Source of the DNA: Methanobacterium sp.
GTDB lineage: Archaea; Methanobacteriota; Methanobacteria; Methanobacteriales; Methanobacteriaceae
Direction: 5' to 3'
Length of the DNA stretch: 59,009 bases
NCBI RefSeq assembly: GCF_038562635.1
Contig: NZ_JBCFBO010000004.1
Location: 1-59,009 of the forward strand
Made by a program: the position numbers and the translations under genes. Every line of letters starts with the position of its first letter. The first letter of the stretch is position 1. Of this stretch, positions 25,004-34,406 are shown in pieces. Below the pieces are notes generated by a model that had not been told where the DNA came from, made no database searches, and saw only the letters and a program-made list of their open reading frames with translations.

Positions 25004-26392
25004 ATGAATCTAATAGTTTTAAAATCTCTGCTGAAATCTTTAAATGATGAAAATCCTAGAGTTAGAGCTAAAGCAGCTGAATCTTTAGGTAAAATTAAAG
25101 ATGAAAGCACAGCAACTGAATTGAATAAGCTACTAAAAGATGAAGATCCTCAAGTTAGGACAAATGCTAAAGATGCTCTTTTAAGCATGGGAATGATCAG
25201 TCAAGAAAATAAAGTACCTGAATGGAATCAATATTTTCCCAGTTTAGAACATGCCAGTAAAGAACAAAATGAATTTTATAATAATTGGTTATTTGAGTTA
25301 GAAAAAAGTAATCATATTGATCTTGAAGGTAATTTAAGTTATATTTTTGTTTATTTGTATTCTGTTTTAGAACAGTTCTTAAAAGATAATGATATTAACC
25401 ATTTAGAGACATGTTTTAATAGAATTAGTGAAGGATATGGTCATATTAAAAAAATAAAAGAATATCTCATTATTTGGAAGTCAGATGCTTATATGTATAT
25501 TGGTGATTATGATAACGCATTGAATACTAGAAAAGAAATGGGATTTTACATGATTGATATAATAAAATATGCCACTATTTTGTCTTATCGTGAAAATAAT
25601 TATATCAATGGCCATGATCTATTCTGTATGTTAGGAAATCAAGGTTTAACAAAGTTTGGTCTAAAATATCAAGAGGAAATTGAAAAAATTGCTAATATTT
25701 TTTTAGATGATTTTTTCCATGAACATGGTAAAACATTAGTTGCTTATTTCTTAGAAGATTTTAACCTTCAAGGCTTAACCGAGGCAAATTTGAATAAGTT
25801 AAAAATATTCTATCCCAAACTGGACGAATATGAACAAATGAGAAACAATTATATTAGAAGAAAATCTATTAATACACCTGATTTTGTCAGATCTACTTAT
25901 TTTAGAGGTTACCCTTCTAACATGGATGAATACATGATAATAAAAAGAGAAGATCTTTTTGTTCCTGAGATTATTCTTAAAGCTTTGCGATATGAAGTTA
26001 TACACATATTAAGAGAAGCCGAAAACACATATAGAGAAGAAAAAGATCTTCCGAAGGTTGGTGAAGGGTGGATAAGCGAAACCGAATTATTTTATAAAAT
26101 TAAAGAAGTATTCCCTAATGATAATATTGTTCATCATGGAAGGCCTTCATGGTTAGGAAGACAACATCTTGATATTTATTTTCAGGAAAAAAATATTGGA
26201 ATTGAATATCAAGGAGAGCAACATCAAGAACCACATGAATATTTCGGTGGAGAAAAGGCATTTAAACTGCAGAAAAAACGCGATGAGCGAAAGTTACAAA
26301 AATGTAAAGAGAATGGTTGTAGTTTAATTTATGTTTATCCTGATTATGACTTTGAAGACATCGAAAAAGAAATTAAAGAAATTTTAAATTAA
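25004..26392 (+). CDS. HEAT repeats + TerB-N-like region + Vsr-like nuclease
   Basis: 462 residues. Residues 1-70: two HEAT repeats (ENPRVRAKAAESLGKI, EDPQVRTNAKDALLSM) of the same type as the preceding gene. Residues about 75-170: YFPSLEHASKEQNEFYNNW and YIFVYLYSVLEQFL, resembling TerB-N. Residues about 375-462: HHGRPSWLGRQHLDIYF, IGIEYQGEQHQ and LIYVYPDYD, a Vsr/PD-(D/E)XK-type endonuclease core (D and ExxGEQH). It is probably a DNA nuclease positioned by the solenoids. The HEAT block looks split from gene 1, because the two sets join across the gene border. I know no named system with this pair. Confidence 0.75.
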   Translation: MNLIVLKSLLKSLNDENPRVRAKAAESLGKIKDESTATELNKLLKDEDPQVRTNAKDALLSMGMISQENKVPEWNQYFPSLEHASKEQNEFYNNWLFELEKSNHIDLEGNLSYIFVYLYSVLEQFLKDNDINHLETCFNRISEGYGHIKKIKEYLIIWKSDAYMYIGDYDNALNTRKEMGFYMIDIIKYATILSYRENNYINGHDLFCMLGNQGLTKFGLKYQEEIEKIANIFLDDFFHEHGKTLVAYFLEDFNLQGLTEANLNKLKIFYPKLDEYEQMRNNYIRRKSINTPDFVRSTYFRGYPSNMDEYMIIKREDLFVPEIILKALRYEVIHILREAENTYREEKDLPKVGEGWISETELFYKIKEVFPNDNIVHHGRPSWLGRQHLDIYFQEKNIGIEYQGEQHQEPHEYFGGEKAFKLQKKRDERKLQKCKENGCSLIYVYPDYDFEDIEKEIKEILN

Positions 26393-26435
26393 TAAAATTT
26401 ATTGGAGTTAATTATCTAATTTTAATTCCTCTAAA

Positions 26436-27926
26436 TTATTCTAAGTATTTTATTATATCCTCTTTTAAATCCGATCTTTTAATTTGAAGTAATGACTGTT
26501 CTTTTAATATGTTAGCGAACTCTTCAGTCAACGCGTTCAGAACTTTTTCCCATAATAAATAGTAATCATGGTTTAAACTAAATGTTTTAATTCCAGTAGT
26601 ACCATTTACTCCTTGTTTAAGTAGATGGGGATTTAAAATTGAAATTACTTCTTCTATGATTTGCTGCAAGAATACTTCGTCTAATTTAATATAACAAGCA
26701 TCTGTATGATGCTGGCAGATTTCAGTCATTCTACTTCTAAGAACACTGCGTGCTGTGGTGCATAATTCTGCAATATGTTCCTCTGATACTTTAAATAATT
26801 CATCAACATCTTCTTTTGTTATTATGTCCTTTTTAAAGAGGGTTTCTGAATTATAATGTGTTAAAATAGGATTTTCACGATAACATTCTACTAAATATAA
26901 CAATGTGGAAACAGGTAAAAATGAAAGCTTTATTCCACCTGTAATTTGTGTAAATTGGGGAACAAACTGAGTTATTTCTTCAGGAAAATCAGGTGCAACG
27001 ATGACCATATACTTCACGTAATCTTTATAGACTCCCATTAATTGTTCTTTGCACATATCCGTGCAGTAACTTTTTAATGTAATCATAGGATTTGAATTAT
27101 TTCTAAAATTATAGGTTCCTAAACTGGCAGGTTTACAATCTACAACCGCAATGTATGGTTTAGGTGCATATGTTCCAAGAACTAAAAGATCCCAACCTTC
27201 ATTACGTCTGTTTAAGATGGTTTCATATTCTAACAACTGGAAAGAGTCATCGATCATTGTTTTAAAAACCTTTTCGGGAGTTTCATGATATTTTTCCCTT
27301 GCGAGAACGCTATTTTTACAGGAAATTTCCATTAAATCTTCTTTAAGACTTTTTAAAGTGTTTTCGATGTTCCTATCTTCAGAAATTATTGCTCCATCTT
27401 CTTTTTTCCTTTTTTCCAGTATTTCATTTAAAGCATCCATAGATTTACCTGAAATATGATTAGGTATTGTTACAGATGGATCTAACTTTCCTTGAAGGAT
27501 CAATTCTGCGATAACTGCGGGATAATGTTTACAAAAAGGAGATTGTCCCTGTTTTACTCGATAAATATAATCTTTACACTTTCCGTCACAGAGGTAAGAA
27601 AATTCTGGGGTTCCCAGGTTGTATATCTTCAATTTTAAACTGTCAACACTGGCAATGATTAATTCTGGATCATTTGATTCTATTTTAACAGCTTTTCTAA
27701 GGATGAAATCTCCAGAGTCCTTAACTTTAGTGGCCATTTTATCCTCTTGTAATTTGTTAACAAGATTTTCAATCTGTTTTATAGATAGATTGGTGTTTTC
27801 AGCCACGAATTTCGCCAGTTCGTTTCTTTTATACTGAGAATACCCTTTTAAGCCATTGTTTTTGCATACTTCTTTAAGTTCTTTCATTGTAAGTGTTTTC
27901 AGTAGTTCTTGCTTTTTTGAAGACAT
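26436..27926 (-). CDS. SAP-like / SWIM-like zinc finger / PD-(D/E)XK protein
   Basis: 496 residues. Residues about 10-45 (MKELKEVCKNNGLKGYSQYK, then RNELAKFV) resemble a SAP or Rho-N DNA-binding helix pair. Around 112-133 CDGKCKDYIYRV and FCKHYPAVI give the CxxxC...CxH pattern of a SWIM zinc finger. Around 240-265 GWDLLVLG and IAVVDCKPAS look like the D...DxK core of a restriction-type nuclease. The rest is helical. It probably binds and cuts DNA. It converges with the HEAT module and diverges from the type III restriction operon, so it stands alone in transcription. Confidence 0.6.
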   Translation of the reverse strand: MSSKKQELLKTLTMKELKEVCKNNGLKGYSQYKRNELAKFVAENTNLSIKQIENLVNKLQEDKMATKVKDSGDFILRKAVKIESNDPELIIASVDSLKLKIYNLGTPEFSYLCDGKCKDYIYRVKQGQSPFCKHYPAVIAELILQGKLDPSVTIPNHISGKSMDALNEILEKRKKEDGAIISEDRNIENTLKSLKEDLMEISCKNSVLAREKYHETPEKVFKTMIDDSFQLLEYETILNRRNEGWDLLVLGTYAPKPYIAVVDCKPASLGTYNFRNNSNPMITLKSYCTDMCKEQLMGVYKDYVKYMVIVAPDFPEEITQFVPQFTQITGGIKLSFLPVSTLLYLVECYRENPILTHYNSETLFKKDIITKEDVDELFKVSEEHIAELCTTARSVLRSRMTEICQHHTDACYIKLDEVFLQQIIEEVISILNPHLLKQGVNGTTGIKTFSLNHDYYLLWEKVLNALTEEFANILKEQSLLQIKRSDLKEDIIKYLE

Positions 27927-28366
27927 ATTTCATAGTATTAGAAATAGTTACATAAAAGTTTAATACTTTTAATTTAAACAGATGAAAAGAAGATTAACTA
28001 ATGAATAGAAGCTTAACAGAATGCAACTTATCTAAAATGGCCTCTAACAGATTTTATAGTTATAAAGAATATTCAACAAAAAAAACATCTAAATTTAATG
28101 TTAATTTTAATAAATTCAGTTTTGTTTTTAATGGCTTTATATTGTAATCAAATTAATAATATATTTCTAAAAATGTATTAATCATTGTTAATTATCTAAT
28201 TTATTTTATAAAGTTTTTTATTATAGTTAAATGGTAAATAATATTATTTAAAAAGATGATTCATATTATTAATGGATATTTAATACTGGAAACTAGAGAT
28301 CACGATCAATAATAGTACTTTACTTTATTTATGTATTAAATTTTGATCTCAAACTGAAAGGGGATA
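27927..28366. other. 440-bp AT-rich gap between divergent genes
   Basis: No gene or RNA is visible. It must hold the promoters of the SAP-SWIM gene (minus) and the type III operon (plus). GAGATC (28294) and GATCTC (28345) form a distant inverted pair before the operon; GGGG before 28367 is its ribosome site. Confidence 0.4.
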
Positions 28367-31300
28367 GTGCATAGCGTGAAACCACCTAAAATGCTCGATA
28401 ACAAAAAAAATGGAACAGTATGCGAAGAATTAAATGAAAATCTTGGAAAAGGATCTAAACTTTCCATAATATCAGCTTATTTTACAATGTATGCATATTA
28501 TGAGCTACGTAAAGAACTTAACAAAATTGATGGGATGCGTTTTATCTTTACAAAGCCTAGTTTTCTAAAAAATGATAATGAGCAAGTTAGGGAATATTAC
28601 ATAGATAAAAATAATGAAAGAGATATTTTTGGGAATGAATTTGAGTTAAAACTTCGAAATGAAATGAAACAAGGTCATATTGCAAAGGAATGTGCGGAAT
28701 GGCTTAAAAATAAAGCGGAAATCAAATCATTTAAAAATGCTAATACGGCTCAGTTACGTATGATTTATATTGATAACCCTGATGAGCATGTTTCAATTAA
28801 TGGAAGTGTTGATTTTACTACTGATGGTTTAGGAATTACACAATCTAATCGTACGGATATGAATTCATGTTTTTATGGAAAAGAGGCTACTTTATTTTAT
28901 TTAAATAACTTCAATGAACTATGGGAAGACGACGATGCACTTGAAGACGTTAAAGATAAAGTTTTAGAACAAATGCAAGTGATGTATAAAGAAAATCCTG
29001 CCGAATTTATCTATTTTGTGACTATGTATAATATATTTTACGAATATCTCGATGAATTGACTGAAGATAATATTGTTAAAACTCGTACCGGTTTTAAAGA
29101 TACCAAAATATGGAATAAACTCTATAAATTCCAGAAAGACGCTGCTATTGGTGTAATAGATAAAATGGAAAAGCATAATGGTTGTATACTTGCAGATAGT
29201 GTAGGTTTAGGTAAGACCTTTACAGCGCTTGCAGTTATCAAATATTATGAGCTTAGGAATGATAGAGTACTTGTCTTAGTTCCTAAAAAGCTACGAGAAA
29301 ATTGGACAATTTACACTCAAAATGATAAAAGAAATCTATTTATTGAGGATAGATTTAATTATGATGTTTTAAATCACACTGATTTAAGCAGAGCCGGCGG
29401 TCAATCTGGTGAAATTAACCTTAAAACCATTAACTGGTCTAATTATGACCTAATCGTTATAGATGAATCGCATAACTTCCGTAACAACCCTGCTGTAAAA
29501 GATAGAACCACTCGTTATGAAAGATTGATGAATGAAGTAATTAAAGCGGGAGTTAAAACTAAAATAATGATGCTGTCTGCAACACCTGTTAATAATCGTA
29601 TGGCAGATATAAAGAATCAAATAGCATTTATTACTGAAGATGATGATAATGCGTTCTTAGATGTTGGATTAAGTAGTATTGAGATAATTCTTCGAAAGGC
29701 GCAAATGGTTTTCAATCAGTGGTCTAAACTTCCAGATGAGGAACGAACTGGTGAAGTATTTGTTGACATGATGGATCTTGACTATTTCAAGCTACTTGAT
29801 ACAGTTACAATTGCCCGTTCGAGAAAACATATTGAGAAATACTATAATCTTGATGAAATAGGAAGATTTCCTATTCGTAAGACTCCAATCAATCAATATT
29901 CTGAAATTGATGTTGAAAATGAATTTCTTCCCATTAAAGAAGTAAATAAGGCCATTAAAAGACTTAATTTGGGAATTTATTCTCCATTACTGTATATATT
30001 ACCTGATAAAAGGGATTCTTACAGTGAGAAATATGATGTCGCTGTTGGAGAGGGGCATAGTGTATTTAAACAGGTTGATCGTGAAAGACAAATTGTAGTA
30101 TTAATGCGAATTAACATGTTAAAACGTATGGAAAGTTCTATTCATTCATTTAAGCTAACAATTGCTACTCTTCTTGAAAAAATTGACAGTGTATTAGATC
30201 GGATAGAAAATAATGGCATAAATTATGATCATGACATTGATATTTCTTTAATTGATCCTGATGGAGATGAATTTGATGATATGATGTTTGGTAGAAAGAA
30301 GAAGGTTCTTCTCCAGGATATGGATTTAATCAAATGGAAACAAGATTTAAAGTCAGATAAAGAAAAACTAGAAATAATTCTTGATGAAGCTGAGCAAATT
30401 ACTCCTGAACGTGATTCTAAGCTTCAAGACTTGAAAGAAAGGATTGAATACAAGATTAAACATCCTATTAATGATAATAACAAAAAAATAGTAATATTCA
30501 CGGCTTTTGCAGATACTGCTAACTATTTATATGAAAATATAACTGATTGGGCTATGGAAAAATATAAATTACATTCTGCTTTAGTTACAGGTTCTGGTCC
30601 TAATAAAACTACATTAAATGGAATAGGGTCCACAGATTTAAATAATATCCTCACAAACTTCTCTCCAATCTCAAAGGAACGTGCTAAAATCGACAGCACA
30701 ATGGATGAAGAAATTGATATTTTAATTGGAACCGATTGTATTTCTGAAGGTCAAAACTTACAAGATTGTGATTATTTAATTAATTATGACATTCATTGGA
30801 ATCCTGTGCGTATTATTCAGCGTTTTGGACGTATAGATCGTATAGGTTCTAAAAACGAGGAAATACAACTGGTTAATTTCTGGCCTAATCTTGAATTAGA
30901 TGAATATATTAATCTTAAAGGTCGTGTAGAAAGTCGTATGGTTATGGTTGATGTATCTGCTACTGGTGAAGAAAATATAATTGAAAATGGCGATAGAAAG
31001 AAGATGAATGATCTTGAATACCGTAAAAAACAACTAGAACGTTTACAAGAGGAAGTAGTTGATTTGGAAGATATATCTGGCGGTATTTCCATCACTGATT
31101 TAACCTTCAATGATTTTAAAATAGAGCTTATGGAATATATGAAGGATAATCGTAAGCAACTAGAAGAAGCTCCTAATGGAATGTATTCTATTGTAAAAAT
31201 AGATGATGAACTCAGAGATACTGTTAAACCTGGAGTTATTTTTACTTTAAAGCATATTAAAGGTTTTAAACAAACCAAAGAACAAAATGCTCTTTTCCCT

Positions 31301-31627
31301 CATTATATGGTTTATGTTAAAGAAGATGGCTCTGTAGAACTTAATTATCTTCATGCCAAAAAAATACTTGATTATTATAAGAAACTTTGCTCGGGTAAGA
31401 GAGAAGTATTCGAAGAACTTGTAAAAGACTTTGATAAGGAAACAAATGATGGTCGAGATATGAGTGAGTTTTCAAGTTTACTTGAAACATCCATTGAAAA
31501 TATCCTTGGCAAAAAAGAGGAAGAGGGAGTTGCAAGTCTTTTTAGTAAAGGAGGCACTTCTCACGTTAAAAATAATTTTACGGGACTAGAAGAATTTGAA
31601 TTAGTTACATTTTTAATTTTAAAGTAA
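28367..31627 (+). CDS. SNF2-type helicase with N-terminal PLD-like domain
   Basis: 1086 residues. The first 190 residues look like a phospholipase D-type nuclease fold with EHVSINGSVDFT and TDGLG in place of the usual HxK...GSxNxT, so the catalytic His/Lys may be altered. Then a SNF2 motor: Walker A DSVGLGKTF near 277, VIDESHNFRN near 363, SATPVNNR, GTDCISEGQNLQ near 789 and QRFGRIDRIGS near 818. It is first of four genes with DUF4391, Mod and Res, an arrangement I know as an extended type III restriction operon. GTG at 28367 or 28376 are both possible starts. Likely translocates on DNA during restriction. Confidence 0.82.
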   Translation: MHSVKPPKMLDNKKNGTVCEELNENLGKGSKLSIISAYFTMYAYYELRKELNKIDGMRFIFTKPSFLKNDNEQVREYYIDKNNERDIFGNEFELKLRNEMKQGHIAKECAEWLKNKAEIKSFKNANTAQLRMIYIDNPDEHVSINGSVDFTTDGLGITQSNRTDMNSCFYGKEATLFYLNNFNELWEDDDALEDVKDKVLEQMQVMYKENPAEFIYFVTMYNIFYEYLDELTEDNIVKTRTGFKDTKIWNKLYKFQKDAAIGVIDKMEKHNGCILADSVGLGKTFTALAVIKYYELRNDRVLVLVPKKLRENWTIYTQNDKRNLFIEDRFNYDVLNHTDLSRAGGQSGEINLKTINWSNYDLIVIDESHNFRNNPAVKDRTTRYERLMNEVIKAGVKTKIMMLSATPVNNRMADIKNQIAFITEDDDNAFLDVGLSSIEIILRKAQMVFNQWSKLPDEERTGEVFVDMMDLDYFKLLDTVTIARSRKHIEKYYNLDEIGRFPIRKTPINQYSEIDVENEFLPIKEVNKAIKRLNLGIYSPLLYILPDKRDSYSEKYDVAVGEGHSVFKQVDRERQIVVLMRINMLKRMESSIHSFKLTIATLLEKIDSVLDRIENNGINYDHDIDISLIDPDGDEFDDMMFGRKKKVLLQDMDLIKWKQDLKSDKEKLEIILDEAEQITPERDSKLQDLKERIEYKIKHPINDNNKKIVIFTAFADTANYLYENITDWAMEKYKLHSALVTGSGPNKTTLNGIGSTDLNNILTNFSPISKERAKIDSTMDEEIDILIGTDCISEGQNLQDCDYLINYDIHWNPVRIIQRFGRIDRIGSKNEEIQLVNFWPNLELDEYINLKGRVESRMVMVDVSATGEENIIENGDRKKMNDLEYRKKQLERLQEEVVDLEDISGGISITDLTFNDFKIELMEYMKDNRKQLEEAPNGMYSIVKIDDELRDTVKPGVIFTLKHIKGFKQTKEQNALFPHYMVYVKEDGSVELNYLHAKKILDYYKKLCSGKREVFEELVKDFDKETNDGRDMSEFSSLLETSIENILGKKEEEGVASLFSKGGTSHVKNNFTGLEEFELVTFLILK

Positions 31628-31658
31628 TTGGACTTATTTAAAGCTATATGGTGAAATT

Positions 31659-32402
31659 ATGTTTAATATTTATGAGTATATGAATATTCCTGCAAAATGT
31701 GAGTTAGGAAGCACCATATTTAAGAAGAATTTCTATGAGAATGCTAAGTTAAATAAATCGGATAAAGAGCTTTTTATTAGACATGTTGATAAAATTAAAT
31801 GGGATTACTGCTTGAAGCCTACAAATATCAGCATTAAAACATTTAAAGATGATATTAGAGAATATAGTGAAATTGAATTCATAACGGTTAAAATTAAAAT
31901 TCCTAATAAAACCAAACGCTTAGCTGAAATAATAATGCGTTCTATTCCTTATCCAATGATCATTGTTTTTGAAAATGAGAATAAAATACAGATATTTACA
32001 GCTCATCAAAGGATAAATCTTGCAGATAATAACAAAAACACTATTGAAGAGTTTATTTCCACGGAATGGATAGATCTTGATAATTTGGATGACCCAGATA
32101 AAAAACTTTTTGAAAGCCTTAGTATAAAAAATTTGAGCTTTACTAATTTTTATATATTTTATAAAGATATAATTGATAATATAGTTCGATACAATGCTTC
32201 AAAGCTTACTGGAAAAGATATAGAACAAAATGTTGATAAAATAAAGAAAATTTATGATGATATAAAGCTTATTGATGCAGAAATTGAACTTATAAAAGGC
32301 AAAATCAAAAAAGAAACTCAATTTAATCGACAAATGGAAATGAATATGCAGATTAAAGAATTGGAAGAGAAAAAAGAACAAATGCTTAATGAATTGGATT
32401 AA
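31659..32402 (+). CDS. DUF4391 protein
   Basis: 247 residues. KWDYCLKPTNISIKTF, EIEFITVKIK, RSIPYPMIIVFENENKIQIF and a C-terminal coiled coil (IDAEIELIKGKIKKE) match DUF4391, a family of unknown activity typically encoded between a SNF2-type helicase and a type III Mod gene. The stop lies 20 bases before the Mod GTG start, so the genes are translationally close. It probably forms part of the restriction complex, perhaps binding the helicase or Mod through the C-terminal helix. Confidence 0.75.
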   Translation: MFNIYEYMNIPAKCELGSTIFKKNFYENAKLNKSDKELFIRHVDKIKWDYCLKPTNISIKTFKDDIREYSEIEFITVKIKIPNKTKRLAEIIMRSIPYPMIIVFENENKIQIFTAHQRINLADNNKNTIEEFISTEWIDLDNLDDPDKKLFESLSIKNLSFTNFYIFYKDIIDNIVRYNASKLTGKDIEQNVDKIKKIYDDIKLIDAEIELIKGKIKKETQFNRQMEMNMQIKELEEKKEQMLNELD

Positions 32403-32421
32403 TGTGATCGGGGGATTAATA

Positions 32422-34395
32422 GTGCAAGAAAATAATTCAAATGGGGAAACTATGGATTTAACACGCGAAAAAATGCAAGAAACTAAACTTAATGGGGAAA
32501 GTCTAGATATTGTAGCTGAAAATGTGTCTAAACTTAAAGAATTATTTCCAGAAATAATTACAGAAGATAAAATTGATTTTGATAAATTAAAAGAGGTTTT
32601 AGGGGAATATGCAGAAGAGGATAGAGAACGTTATAATTTTACATGGAAAGGTAAATTAGCTGCTTTACGCATCGCTCAAACGCCTTCAACAGGAACATTA
32701 CGTCCATGCAAAGAGGAAAGTAAGAACTGGGGCACGACTCAAAACTTATATCTTGAAGGAGATAATCTAGAAGTGTTAAAACTTCTTCAAAAGTCTTATT
32801 ATGGCAAAATAAAAATGATTTATATAGATCCTCCTTATAATACCGGAAAGGACTTTGTTTATAGAGATAATTATAAAGATAACTTGCAAAATTACCTTGA
32901 AATGACTGAACAGATTGACAAGGAAGGCATGAAACTTTCTACTAATACAGATATTGGTGGGAGATATCATACAAACTGGCTTAATATGATCTATCCACGT
33001 TTAAGACTTGCAAGGAATTTATTAACAGAAGATGGCGTAATTTTCATTAGTATTGATGATAATGAATTAGAAAATCTCAAAAAGATTTGTGATGAGATTT
33101 TTGGTGAGGAAAATTTTGTATCTACTATATGTGTCAATAGAACTAGTGAAATAGCTTCAAATTATACAGTATCAAAACATGAATACATAATAGTATATTC
33201 TAAAAGTATAAATCATCTGGATATATTTAACAAGACAAAAATTACTATTTCTAGGGGAACTGTAGGAAATAAAAATCAAACTATGCCCGAAATAACTTTT
33301 CCTGCAGGATTAAAATGTTATGGGATGGATGACGGAGTTTATGAAGCAACACGCAAAATAGATGGTAGTTTAGAAAATATAGAAAATTTAGATCCTATTA
33401 TTATTGAAAATGGGGCTCTTAAAGAAGATGTTAGGTTGATTGCAAGGTGGAGAAGTTCAAATGATATGAGAAACTTTTTTGCTAATGATTGTAAACCTAC
33501 AAAAGCAAAGATTACTGGAGAAATTGTTGAAATATACTTTGAAAATGATAGATTTAATCCTCAAATTAAAAAAAGAACTTATGAAAAAATTCCTTCAATA
33601 TTTTTTGAAAACACTAGAGGAAGTAAGGATTTAGATGAATTAAATATCAATTTCTTTGATTTTCCTAAATCTACAAAATTATTAAATTATATAGTTAACT
33701 TTTCGAAAAAAAATGATATTATTCTTGACTTTTTTTGTGGTTCTGCAACGACAGCCCATTCTGTAATTCAAGTTAATGCTGAAGATAAAGGTGCACGTAA
33801 ATTTATCATGGTTCAATTACCTGAATCAATACCTAAAGAAAGTGAGGCATATAATATAGGCTATAAAAACATATGTGAAATGAGTAAGGAGCGTATTCGT
33901 AGAGCTGGAGATAAAATATTAAATAAATCTAAGGAAGAACAAAAAACTTTTGATAATGATAGTACTTCAAACTTAGATATTGGTTTTAAAGTATTCAAAC
34001 TTGATAGTTCTAACCTTGCAAAATGGAATCCTGATTATGATAATCTTGAGCAAAAATTATTAGATAGTGTTGAAAATATTATTCCTGGCCGTTGTGAATT
34101 TGATTTAATCTATGAAATTATGTTAAAATATGGAGTCGATTTAACTCTCCCAATTATAGAATATAATCTTCAAAATAATATTATTTATTCTATAGGTCTT
34201 GGGGCTCTTGTTATTTGTCTTGAAAATGATATTAAGGCTAATATTGCTACTGAAATTATCAAATTGAAAAATGAGCTTTCACCGGAAATAATGCGGGTCG
34301 TTTTCAAAGATAATGGATTTGCAAACGATAGTGATAAAACTAACATTAAAGAAACCCTTATGGTTCATGGAATTGAAGAATTTGTAACAATATAG
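32422..34395 (+). CDS. mod: Type III restriction-modification DNA methyltransferase (Mod)
   Basis: 657 residues from GTG 32422, which has GGGGGA seven bases before it; a longer frame from ATG 32389 lacks a ribosome site. The beta-class order is seen: DPPYNTGKDF (motif IV, about 136) precedes DFFCGSATTAHS (motif I, about 434). Between them lies the target recognition region (about 210-410). It should methylate adenine in a short asymmetric site; the site itself cannot be read from sequence. Followed 11 bp later by the Res gene. Confidence 0.9.
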   Translation: MQENNSNGETMDLTREKMQETKLNGESLDIVAENVSKLKELFPEIITEDKIDFDKLKEVLGEYAEEDRERYNFTWKGKLAALRIAQTPSTGTLRPCKEESKNWGTTQNLYLEGDNLEVLKLLQKSYYGKIKMIYIDPPYNTGKDFVYRDNYKDNLQNYLEMTEQIDKEGMKLSTNTDIGGRYHTNWLNMIYPRLRLARNLLTEDGVIFISIDDNELENLKKICDEIFGEENFVSTICVNRTSEIASNYTVSKHEYIIVYSKSINHLDIFNKTKITISRGTVGNKNQTMPEITFPAGLKCYGMDDGVYEATRKIDGSLENIENLDPIIIENGALKEDVRLIARWRSSNDMRNFFANDCKPTKAKITGEIVEIYFENDRFNPQIKKRTYEKIPSIFFENTRGSKDLDELNINFFDFPKSTKLLNYIVNFSKKNDIILDFFCGSATTAHSVIQVNAEDKGARKFIMVQLPESIPKESEAYNIGYKNICEMSKERIRRAGDKILNKSKEEQKTFDNDSTSNLDIGFKVFKLDSSNLAKWNPDYDNLEQKLLDSVENIIPGRCEFDLIYEIMLKYGVDLTLPIIEYNLQNNIIYSIGLGALVICLENDIKANIATEIIKLKNELSPEIMRVVFKDNGFANDSDKTNIKETLMVHGIEEFVTI

Positions 34396-34406
34396 GATGT
34401 TTTAAA

